Positions 1-5,286 of a DNA stretch of 5,384 nt are shown here, piece by piece (within the stretch, counting starts at the first letter, position 1; the number at the start of each line of letters is the position of its first letter). The position numbers and the translations under genes were made by a program. Below the pieces are notes generated by a model. It worked only from the letters and a program-made list of their open reading frames with translations, was not told the origin of the DNA and made no database searches. This DNA is from an uncultured Clostridium sp. (GTDB taxonomy: Bacteria; Bacillota; Clostridia; TANB77; CAG-508), in assembly GCA_947568605.1 (NCBI GenBank), contig CANOPV010000069.1:1-5384 (forward strand). Direction: 5' to 3'.

Positions 1-2
1 GT

Positions 3-686
3 CTAATATTACCAGGTTTATTATTAGCATTAGAAGATAATTATAAATTACCAGATATGATAGTATCAACAGAATACCTAAATTTCAATGACCAAAAATT
101 CTCAAAAAGTAAAGGAATAGGAATGACGGTATTAGAAGCGGTAAAAGAATTTAACATAGATACATTAAGATTTCATTTAATAAAAAATGGACCAGAAAAA
201 AAAGATTCAAACTTTACAGTAGAAGACTATGTAGCAACACATAATGAACTTACAAATAAATTAGGAAATTTTGTAAATAGAACATTAAAATATAAAGGAA
301 TTACAGAAATTCCAAACGGAAGAATGGATGAAGAAATTAAGAAAAAAATTGAACAAACATATACAAAAATTTCAGAATTAATGGAAAAAATAGAATTTAG
401 AGAAGTTACAAATATAATTATGAATTTCTTAGATGAAGCAAACAAATATTATGATGAACAAAAACCTTGGATACAATATAAAGAAGATATGAATAAATTT
501 AATGATATAATGTATACGTGTGCAAATATGATAGCAAATATATCAAATTTTATAGAGCCATTTATGCCAGAAACATCTAAAAAAATAAGAAAATATTTAA
601 AAATAGAAAATGCCACTTGGGAATATATAAATGTAAAAACAAATTTACCATTAGAAAACATAGAAGTATTATTTACGAAAATGTAA
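3..686 (+). CDS. metG: Methionyl-tRNA synthetase, C-terminal part (5' end outside window)
   Basis: Class I aminoacyl-tRNA synthetase that charges tRNA-Met with methionine in the cytoplasm. The frame is open from the window edge, so the ATG at 57 is internal and only about 227 C-terminal codons are visible. What is seen: a KFSKS sequence at 96-110, which is the KMSKS ATP-binding loop with Phe for Met, preceded by the ILPGLLLAL helix typical of the end of the MetRS catalytic core. Next come the family's LRFHLIKNGPEKKDSNFTVEDY stretch (split here as LRFHLIKNGPEKK and DSNFTVEDY), NFVNRTL, and NKYYDEQKPW of the alpha-helical anticodon-binding domain, whose Trp helps recognise the CAU anticodon. 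The protein stops soon after the anticodon-binding domain (ending LFTKM), so it lacks the Trbp111-like C-terminal tRNA-binding module found in many Firmicute MetRS. It is followed by a hairpin terminator and a convergent gene, so it ends its transcription unit. The identification is secure; the N-terminal catalytic part cannot be judged. Confidence 0.93.
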   Translation, partial: LILPGLLLALEDNYKLPDMIVSTEYLNFNDQKFSKSKGIGMTVLEAVKEFNIDTLRFHLIKNGPEKKDSNFTVEDYVATHNELTNKLGNFVNRTLKYKGITEIPNGRMDEEIKKKIEQTYTKISELMEKIEFREVTNIIMNFLDEANKYYDEQKPWIQYKEDMNKFNDIMYTCANMIANISNFIEPFMPETSKKIRKYLKIENATWEYINVKTNLPLENIEVLFTKM

Positions 687-702
687 AATAGAACAAAGAG
701 TA

Positions 703-736
703 AAACGGCTCAGATGTAATAACTACTGAGCCGTTT
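703..736. terminator. Bidirectional Rho-independent terminator between convergent genes
   Basis: A perfect 11-bp inverted repeat, AAACGGCTCAG (703-713) and CTGAGCCGTTT (726-736), with a 12-base loop lies in the 56-base gap between the stops of metG and the minus-strand gene. It is the most GC-rich stretch in the gap. On the minus strand the stem is followed by TTTTACTCTTTGTT, a fair U-tract. On the plus strand the U-rich part is only the TTT ending the stem, so termination of metG may be weaker than that of the opposing gene. The position between two convergent stops supports a shared terminator. Confidence 0.85.
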
Positions 737-742
737 AAAAGT

Positions 743-1246
743 TTAGAGTCCACAAAAGGATATTTCTCTTACTCTTTTTTCTTGGGAAAATTTTTCAATT
801 TTCCTAGGAATAATTTCCTGAAAATTACAACACTCGTTAACTATCAAAGAAGTATCAAGTAAATTGATAGTTTCAATTCCATTAGTAATGAAATCATATT
901 TCTCAATAAATCTTGATGAATTACGAGTTTTTGCACAACCGCCCTGACAGTCAGGAAGAGCAGATAAACGAGAGCAAGTGTTACACTTGTGAATGTAGTG
1001 CAATTGAGAAAACAGTCGCATTTCCATAGGAATTTCAGTAAAATATAAAGAACCTCCCTTTTTTAAAATTAAGTAAGCCTTATTTGTGTCTTTCCTTAAA
1101 AGTCCAATTTCTTTTGCCGAAATCGGAAGAAGAGTAAAATTTAAAATTTCAATTTTTTGTTCTCCTTCCACTTTTGTCTTGTACCGAATAGATATAGATT
1201 CGGTACCATCGATGTTAATAATTGAATATTTTGCAGAAACATCCAT
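743..1246 (-). CDS. Cysteine-rich protein of unknown function, putative metal-binding
   Basis: I do not recognise a characterised family. The 167-residue product has no signal peptide or membrane segment and should be cytoplasmic. Its N-terminal half (1-80) looks beta-rich. The centre carries C88-x2-C91-x8-C100-x3-C104 within HKCNTCSRLSALPDC and QGGCAKTR, followed by RFIEKYDFITNGIET and then C139-C140. The four central cysteines could bind zinc or an iron-sulfur cluster; the spacing loosely recalls the CX2CX5CX3C part of SPASM domains, but no radical-SAM core is present. The start is set by a perfect AAGGAGG site (1260-1254) seven bases before the ATG, with a strong promoter at 1285-1313 giving a leader of about 30 bases. 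Codon use differs from the neighbours: of 21 isoleucines 16 are ATT and 3 are ATA, whereas murA begins with a run of ATA only. This suggests a different origin or different expression. The gene is divergent from the BRO-N gene and convergent with metG. That it is a real gene is well supported by promoter, ribosome binding site and terminator. Confidence 0.82.
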   Translation of the reverse strand: MDVSAKYSIINIDGTESISIRYKTKVEGEQKIEILNFTLLPISAKEIGLLRKDTNKAYLILKKGGSLYFTEIPMEMRLFSQLHYIHKCNTCSRLSALPDCQGGCAKTRNSSRFIEKYDFITNGIETINLLDTSLIVNECCNFQEIIPRKIEKFSQEKRVREISFCGL

Positions 1247-1284
1247 AAATGGACCTCCTTTTAGTAATAAAATCTAGCAATTAT

Positions 1285-1313
1285 ATTGTAACACATTATG
1301 TTAAAAATGTCAA
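1285..1313 (-). promoter_or_regulatory. Sigma-A promoter of the cysteine-rich gene
   Basis: On the minus strand TTGACA (1313-1308) is followed after exactly 17 bases by TACAAT (1290-1285). This is a perfect consensus -35 and a five-of-six -10. Transcription should start near 1278, about 30 bases before the ATG at 1246, with AAGGAGG in between. As the closest match to consensus in the window, it suggests strong basal transcription unless repressed. Confidence 0.87.
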
Positions 1314-1332
1314 ATTTTGCAATGAAAATTAT

Positions 1333-1368
1333 CAAACAAAATTTCAAAAGCTATTGAAAATTTGTTTG
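1333..1368. promoter_or_regulatory. Near-perfect palindrome between divergent promoters, candidate operator
   Basis: The arms CAAACAAAATTTCAA (1333-1347) and TTGAAAATTTGTTTG (1354-1368) are complementary at 14 of 15 positions around a six-base centre containing AGCT. The right arm begins with the TTGAAA -35 box of the BRO-N gene promoter, so a protein bound here would be expected to block that promoter. The left arm lies about 20 bases upstream of the -35 of the opposite promoter. A dimeric regulator is the natural reading, and the BRO-N product itself is one candidate. This is inference from position and symmetry; in AT-rich DNA some palindromes arise by chance. Confidence 0.5.
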
Positions 1369-1382
1369 GTATATGATATAAA
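1354..1382 (+). promoter_or_regulatory. Sigma-A promoter of the BRO-N chimera gene
   Basis: TTGAAA (1354-1359), a 17-base spacer and TATAAA (1377-1382) with an extended TGA just before the -10 (1374-1376). It predicts a start near 1389 and a leader of about 36 bases before the ATG at 1425. The -35 box lies inside the right arm of the palindrome at 1333-1368. Confidence 0.7.
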
Positions 1383-1424
1383 TATATTATCAAAAAAACA
1401 ATATAAAAAAGAAGAGGTGCTAAT

Positions 1425-2183
1425 ATGGAAAATGAATTAGAAAATAAAATAGAAAAGGAACAATTAATCAATAAAATTTTTAATAATGAAACAATTAGAA
1501 CGATTTGGAATAAGGAAGAAGAAAAATATTATATCAGTATTGTTGATATCGTTGGTATTTTAGCAGAAAGTAAAAGTCTAAATGTATATTGGAGAGTTTT
1601 AAAAAAGAGATTAAAGGATGAAGGAAATGAACCCGTTACAAATTGTAACGGGTTGAAATTAAAAGCAATAGATGGAAAATATTATAATACAGATGTATGC
1701 GATATTGAAGGAATGTTCCGAATAATTGAGTCAATTCCATCAAAAAATGCAGAACCAATAAAGCAATGGCTAGCACATTTAGGAAAAGAAAGAATTGATG
1801 AAACTTTTGATCCATCTATTTCATTACAAAGAGCAATAGATTTATATCGTACAAAAGGATATGATGAAGAATGGATTGCAAAAAGAATGAAATCAATTCA
1901 AGAACGAAAAAAATTAACTGATATATGGAAAGAAAATGGTATAGAAAGCAACCTTGAATATGCAATATTAACAAATGAAATATACAAAGAATGGTCAGGA
2001 ATGACAGCAAAGGAATATAAACAATCTATTAAAGATGTTGCAAATGGATTTAATATTTCATCTATAGCAGAAGATGGCACAATAGAAGCAATAGAAAAAG
2101 ACAACATTATTGCAGTCCAATGGCATCTAGAGCAGATGAAAGATTTTTTATTTTTTAAAAATTTTATAAATACATTTTTTTAG
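1425..2183 (+). CDS. BRO-N domain (phage antirepressor/DinD-like) protein with a foreign C-terminus
   Basis: The 252-residue product starts at ATG after GAGGTG (1414-1419), five bases upstream. Residues about 16-120 match the BRO-N DNA-binding domain of phage antirepressors and baculovirus Bro proteins: IRTIWNKEEEKYYISIVDIV, the YWRVLKKRLKDEGNE segment, the VTNCNGLKLKA strand, then TDVCDIEGMFRIIESIPS and AEPIKQWLAHLG. Residues 133-198 (SLQRAIDLYRTKGYDEEWI, TDIWKENGI, EYAILTNEIYKEWSGMTAKEYK) match the start of the C-terminal domain usual in bacterial members and DinD. That domain normally continues with a KGLKKENLRD-type stretch; here it stops. From residue 200 the sequence becomes QSIKDVANGF, then AEDGTIEAIEKDNIIAVQWH and LEQMKDFLFFKNFI, the tail of a peptidase C26/class I glutamine amidotransferase fold. 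The protein may bind DNA through BRO-N, but the C-terminal domain is incomplete. Isoleucine codons are ATT 16, ATA 13, ATC 3, unlike murA, which fits acquisition from a phage or other source. Its biological role is unknown. Confidence 0.88.
   Translation: MENELENKIEKEQLINKIFNNETIRTIWNKEEEKYYISIVDIVGILAESKSLNVYWRVLKKRLKDEGNEPVTNCNGLKLKAIDGKYYNTDVCDIEGMFRIIESIPSKNAEPIKQWLAHLGKERIDETFDPSISLQRAIDLYRTKGYDEEWIAKRMKSIQERKKLTDIWKENGIESNLEYAILTNEIYKEWSGMTAKEYKQSIKDVANGFNISSIAEDGTIEAIEKDNIIAVQWHLEQMKDFLFFKNFINTFF
1630..1654. repeat. Perfect 25-bp palindrome inside the BRO-N coding region
   Basis: AACCCGTTACAA (1630-1641) and TTGTAACGGGTT (1643-1654) are exact reverse complements around a single A at 1642. 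The stem is much more GC-rich than its surroundings. It encodes the conserved PVTNCNG segment of BRO-N, including consecutive ACC-CGT bases and the rare (for this window) CCC and GGG codons. It could be a protein-binding site, a transcript hairpin, or a by-product of the coding constraint. Confidence 0.6.
2022..2183 (+). pseudogene. Remnant of a peptidase C26/class I glutamine amidotransferase-like gene fused to BRO-N
   Basis: The last 53 codons of the BRO-N open reading frame resemble the C-terminal end of gamma-glutamyl-GABA hydrolase (PuuD-like) enzymes. These usually read HHQxIKD-x-G, then a short strand, AEDGxIEAIE, and GVQWHPE followed by a closing helix. Here QSIKDVANGF (residues 200-209), AEDGTIEAIE (215-224) and AVQWHLEQM (230-238) fit that order and spacing. 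His234 and Glu236 correspond to the triad His and Glu. The normal Pro between them is Leu (CTA at 2127-2129, one transition from CCA). The nucleophile Cys and the rest of the alpha/beta domain are absent, so no hydrolase activity is expected. I read this as a decayed gene end captured by the upstream frame; a genuine functional fusion is less likely. The assignment is from motif recognition only. Confidence 0.72.
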
Positions 2184-2194
2184 AAATTATGATG

Positions 2195-2277
2195 TAAAAA
2201 ATTCACAATCTTGATATAATTCACCAAAACTTTATGTTAAGCATAATATATTTACATAAAGGAAGGTGAATTTTTTA
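2195..2277 (+). promoter_or_regulatory. murA leader with nested inverted repeats covering the ribosome binding site
   Basis: TAAAAAATTCAC (2195-2206) is the exact reverse complement of GTGAATTTTTTA (2266-2277), which spans the end of the murA ribosome binding site and the A of its start codon. A second copy, AATTCACC at 2218-2225, pairs exactly with GGTGAATT at 2265-2272. Inside, CTTTATGT (2230-2237) pairs with ACATAAAG (2254-2261) next to the site. If transcription starts near 2227, only the inner hairpin is in the murA mRNA. The outer pairings would form only in transcripts reading through from the BRO-N gene and could mask the ribosome binding site. No known riboswitch class was recognised. 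Confidence 0.4.
2212..2220 (+). promoter_or_regulatory. murA: Extended -10 promoter of the murA operon
   Basis: TGATATAAT at 2212-2220 is a perfect TATAAT with an extended TGn element. No good -35 lies 17 bases upstream (ATGTAA at 2192-2197), as is common for extended -10 promoters. It predicts a start near 2227 and a leader of about 50 bases. It is the only convincing promoter before murA and would serve the three-gene operon. Confidence 0.65.
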
Positions 2278-3533
2278 TGAAAAGTTACATAGTAGAAGGA
2301 GGAAAAAAACTAGAAGGAGAAATATCTGTATCAGGCTCAAAAAATGCTTCATTACCTATAATAGCATCAACAATATTAAACAAAGGAATAACAAAACTAT
2401 ATAATGTACCAAAAATACACGACACACAAGTAATGTTTGAAATATTAAAATATTTAGGTTGCAAAATAAAGAAGAATAATGGTAAAATAATAATAGATGC
2501 GACAAAAATAGAAAAAAGTGAAATACCAGAACATCTAATGAGAGAAATGAGGTCATCAGTTATACTCGCAGGAGCAATAATAGGAAGAATGAAAAAAGCA
2601 ACATTCTCATATCCAGGAGGATGTGATATTGGAACACGACCAATAGACCTACATTTAAAAGTTTTTAAAAATTTAGGAATAAATATTGAAGAAAATGGTG
2701 GAAATATTAGGTGCAATTGTGATAAAATAGTAGGAACAGAAATATCATTAGACTTTCCAAGTGTAGGAGCAACAGAAAATGCAATACTTGCATCAGTATT
2801 AGCAGAAGGAACAACAACAATAAACAATGCAGCAATGGAACCAGAAATAATAGACTTGCAAAACATATTAAACAAAATGGGAGCAAATATAACTGGTGCA
2901 GGAAGCAATGTAATAACAATAAAAGGAGTAAAAAGACTAAGAGATGCAAGTTATAAAATAATGCCAGATAGAATTGAAGCAGGAACACTATTATGCAGTG
3001 TAGCAACAGCAGGAGGAAAAGTAAAACTAACAGATGTAATTCCAGAACATTTAACACCAGTAATACACAAACTAGAAGAATGTGGGTGTAAAATAGAAAG
3101 CACAAAAAACACTATCACAATGCAATCAGTAAAAAAAATAAAAAGCGTAGATATAAAAACAATGCCATACCCAGGATTTCCGACAGATATGCAATCTGTA
3201 TTTGCAAGTATGTTATGCACCTCAAAAGGAACATCAATAGTAGTAGAAAACATATTTGAAAACAGATATAAATACACAAACGAATTAAAAAGAATGGGAG
3301 CAAAGATTACAATAGAAGGAAGAAGTGCTATAATAAAAGGAGTAAGAAAACTAACAGGAACAAATGTTAAAGCAACAGATTTAAGAGGAGGAGCAGCATT
3401 AGTTGTAGCAGCACTAAATGCAAAAGGAAAAACAAAAATAGAAAACATAGAATATATATTAAGAGGATATGAAAATTTAGACAAAAAATTAAATAAATTA
3501 GGAGCAAATATAAAAATTGAAGAGGGTGAATAA
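2277..3533 (+). CDS. murA: UDP-N-acetylglucosamine 1-carboxyvinyltransferase (MurA)
   Basis: Transfers enolpyruvate from phosphoenolpyruvate to UDP-GlcNAc, the first committed cytoplasmic step of peptidoglycan synthesis. The 418-residue length is normal. The N-terminus MKSYIVEGG followed by GEISVSGSKNASLPI contains Lys22-Asn23, which contact substrate. The loop SYPGGCDIGTRPIDLH has the catalytic Cys116 (Cys115 in E. coli), the target of fosfomycin; Cys rather than Asp predicts a fosfomycin-sensitive type. PYPGFPTDMQ carries Asp304 (E. coli Asp305), DLRGGAALV Arg370, and ILRGYENL Arg396. The start is fixed by AGGAAGGTG at 2260-2268. Isoleucine is ATA at all 17 positions in the first 105 residues, showing the native codon style. 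The stop TAA abuts the ATG of ftsQ, so the two are translationally linked. Firmicutes often have two copies (MurA and MurZ); which one this is cannot be told from the window. Confidence 0.97.
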   Translation: MKSYIVEGGKKLEGEISVSGSKNASLPIIASTILNKGITKLYNVPKIHDTQVMFEILKYLGCKIKKNNGKIIIDATKIEKSEIPEHLMREMRSSVILAGAIIGRMKKATFSYPGGCDIGTRPIDLHLKVFKNLGINIEENGGNIRCNCDKIVGTEISLDFPSVGATENAILASVLAEGTTTINNAAMEPEIIDLQNILNKMGANITGAGSNVITIKGVKRLRDASYKIMPDRIEAGTLLCSVATAGGKVKLTDVIPEHLTPVIHKLEECGCKIESTKNTITMQSVKKIKSVDIKTMPYPGFPTDMQSVFASMLCTSKGTSIVVENIFENRYKYTNELKRMGAKITIEGRSAIIKGVRKLTGTNVKATDLRGGAALVVAALNAKGKTKIENIEYILRGYENLDKKLNKLGANIKIEEGE

Positions 3534-4454
3534 ATGGCAAAAAAGATAAAAAACGAAAAGGGTAGAAACACAAAAAATTCTACCCTACAAAAAAAAGGAA
3601 AACGAGAAAAATATAATATTGATGATGAAATAGTAATAGGACTAAATTTACAAGAAACAAATAAACCAGTTAATAAAAAAATAAACAAAAAACAACAAAA
3701 ACACAGACAAGCATATAAAAAAAATAAAAACACAAAACTTATAAAATATCTGTGTATATTATTTTTATTAATAATTGCAATACTACTATTTTTTATGTCT
3801 CCAATATTTAATATAGAGAAAATAAATATAATAGGAAACGAAAAAACAAATATAAGCGAATGTATAAAATTATCTGAATTAGAAATTGGACAAAATATAT
3901 ATAAAATGAGTAAAAGACAAATAAAAAACAATATAAAACAAAATGCTTACATAGATAAAGTATATATAACTAGAAAATTACCAAATATAATAAACATAAC
4001 AGTAGAAGAAAGAACAGCAACATATATGGTAGAAATTGAAAATAACGAATATGCATATATAAATAATCAAGGCTACATACTAGAAAAAAGTTATATTAAA
4101 CTAGAATCAGCAATAATAACAGGATTTTCAACAAACATAGAGAATATAAATGTAGGAAATAGATTAAATGAAAAAGATTTAAAAAAATTAGAAACAGTAT
4201 TAAAAATTGTAGATTCAGCACAGAATAACAATTTATCACAGTATATTACAAAAATTAATGTTGAAAATAAAGAAAATTACATATTAATTTTAGAAGGAGA
4301 AAAAAAGACAGTAAATTTAGGAGACGCATCAAATATAAGTACAAGAATGTTATACTTAAAAGCAATATTAGAAAAAGAAAAAGAAAAAGAAGGAGAAATA
4401 TTTATAAACGGAAATGTAAATACAGACAAAGCATTTTTTAGAGAGAAGGTGTAA
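3534..4454 (+). CDS. ftsQ: Cell division protein FtsQ/DivIB
   Basis: Single-pass membrane protein of the divisome that bridges early and late division proteins with FtsL and FtsB/DivIC and regulates septal wall synthesis. The 306-residue product has a long, very basic cytoplasmic tail (1-69, rich in Lys, with an acidic-hydrophobic patch NIDDEIVIGLN at 28-38). One transmembrane helix follows (about 70-89, LIKYLCILFLLIIAILLFFM). The extracellular POTRA domain begins at FNIEKINIIGN (92-102) and includes the IYKMSKRQIKNNI helix, the ITRKLPNIINITVEERTA strands (146-162) and YAYINNQGYIL. The C-terminal beta domain reaches to about residue 293, with an EKEKEKEGEIFINGN run. It starts directly after the murA stop with no gap, using AGAGGGTG (3521-3528) inside the end of murA. 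In bacilli divIB likewise sits with DUF881 genes, sbp and ftsA-ftsZ, which supports the call over generic sequence similarity. Confidence 0.92.
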   Translation: MAKKIKNEKGRNTKNSTLQKKGKREKYNIDDEIVIGLNLQETNKPVNKKINKKQQKHRQAYKKNKNTKLIKYLCILFLLIIAILLFFMSPIFNIEKINIIGNEKTNISECIKLSELEIGQNIYKMSKRQIKNNIKQNAYIDKVYITRKLPNIINITVEERTATYMVEIENNEYAYINNQGYILEKSYIKLESAIITGFSTNIENINVGNRLNEKDLKKLETVLKIVDSAQNNNLSQYITKINVENKENYILILEGEKKTVNLGDASNISTRMLYLKAILEKEKEKEGEIFINGNVNTDKAFFREKV

Positions 4455-4457
4455 AAT

Positions 4458-5189
4458 TTGAATAAAAAATATGTATCAATAACTATTGGAATAATGTGTT
4501 TTTTACTTACATTAGGAATAATAGTACAATTAAACACAATAAAAGAAGCCAACAAAACATTAGGGACAAACAGTAGTAAAGATAATGAATTAAGAGATGA
4601 AGTTTTAAGGTGGAAAGAAAAATACGACTCTACATATTCTAGTTTATTAAGAGAACAAAAAGAATTAGAAGAAAAAAGAGCAGAAGCAACAAAAAACGAT
4701 TCAAATTCTGCAAATTTAGAAGAAGAGCTAAAAACAGCAAATAAATTATTAGGTTTAACAGATGTAACAGGAAAAGGAATAATAATAACAATCGCAGATA
4801 GTACAACCCAAAATTCACAAACAATGGGTTTAGGAATAATTGATGTAAATAATCTATTAGTACATTCAACAGATTTAATAAAAATAGTAAATGAATTAAA
4901 AAATGCAGGAGCAGAAGCAATATCCATAAATGATGAAAGAATAACATTAACAACATCAATTATGTGTGATGGAAATGTAGTATTAATAAATGGACAAAAA
5001 ATAGGTTCACCATTTGTAATAAAAGCAATAGGAATTCCAGAAAGTTTAGCAGGTTTAAATAGACCAGGCGGATATTTAGAATTTATGAAAGATGATGGAA
5101 TTCAAATAGATGTAAAAAAATCAGATAAAATCATAATAGACAAGTATTCGGGCGTTTTATCATCAAAATACTTGAAATTTGAAAAATAA
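4458..5189 (+). CDS. DUF881 family membrane protein (YlxW/YlxX-like)
   Basis: The 243-residue product belongs to DUF881, a family of uncertain molecular function usually encoded beside ftsQ/divIB in Firmicutes and presumed to act in division or envelope assembly. An N-terminal transmembrane helix (6-25) is followed by a charged coiled-coil (28-100, including LRDEVLRWKEKYD and LLREQKELEEKRAEA). The conserved extracellular domain then carries GKGIIITIAD (105-114), DLIKIVNELKNAGAEAISIN (139-158), IMCDGNVVLING, SPFVIKAIGIPESL and a final GGYLEF segment. The start is TTG at 4458, supported by GAGAAGGTG (4443-4451) six bases upstream; the nearby ATG at 4471 is out of frame. It begins three bases after the ftsQ stop, so it is cotranscribed. 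In Bacillus the neighbours would be a second DUF881 gene, sbp and ftsA; here a non-coding stretch follows instead. Confidence 0.92.
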   Translation: MNKKYVSITIGIMCFLLTLGIIVQLNTIKEANKTLGTNSSKDNELRDEVLRWKEKYDSTYSSLLREQKELEEKRAEATKNDSNSANLEEELKTANKLLGLTDVTGKGIIITIADSTTQNSQTMGLGIIDVNNLLVHSTDLIKIVNELKNAGAEAISINDERITLTTSIMCDGNVVLINGQKIGSPFVIKAIGIPESLAGLNRPGGYLEFMKDDGIQIDVKKSDKIIIDKYSGVLSSKYLKFEK

Positions 5190-5209
5190 AAATATGATTT
5201 TTTGTTATA

Positions 5210-5273
5210 CAATTCTTCGTTAAAATTATTTTTTAAATTAAATTAAATTAAACATTCAATTCTTCGCTAAAAT
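5210..5273 (+). repeat. Two imperfect direct repeats with a TTAAA tract between
   Basis: CAATTCTTCGTTAAAAT (5210-5226) recurs as CAATTCTTCGCTAAAAT (5257-5273), 16 of 17 identical and 47 bases apart. Between them TTAAA is repeated four times (5233-5252). A related CTTCGGCTAAAA lies at 5313-5324, each copy leading into an A/T run. No transcript or gene could be assigned. This may be part of a dispersed intergenic repeat of this genome. Confidence 0.6.
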
Positions 5274-5286
5274 ATTTAAAAATATT

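Noticed and set aside
57..686. ATG at 57 as the start of a short gene
   Set aside because: The frame is open back to position 3 and the upstream residues (ILPGLLLAL) match MetRS, so the ATG is internal to a gene cut by the window edge.
943..989. Short palindromes CCTGAC-A-GTCAGG (943-955) and CAAGTG-TTA-CACTTG (975-989) in the cysteine-rich gene
   Set aside because: They fall on the Cys-motif codons, are short, and can be explained by the coded residues; no regulatory position is evident.
1249..1440. Plus-strand open frame across the divergent promoter region
   Set aside because: It covers two promoters and the palindrome, has no ribosome binding site, and its product has no recognisable features.
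2184..2276. Riboswitch or T-box upstream of murA
   Set aside because: No conserved riboswitch or T-box core was recognised, and the leader after the predicted start is only about 50 bases.
2951..3931. Long minus-strand open frame opposite murA and ftsQ
   Set aside because: The Phe/Ile/Leu/Ser-rich product is what the complement of A-rich codons gives; no ribosome binding site and two well-supported genes lie on the other strand. The same holds for the frame at 2285-2908.
5188..5203. Terminator after the DUF881 gene
   Set aside because: Only a six-base pure A/T stem (AAAAAT and ATTTTT) before a short T-run; too weak to call.
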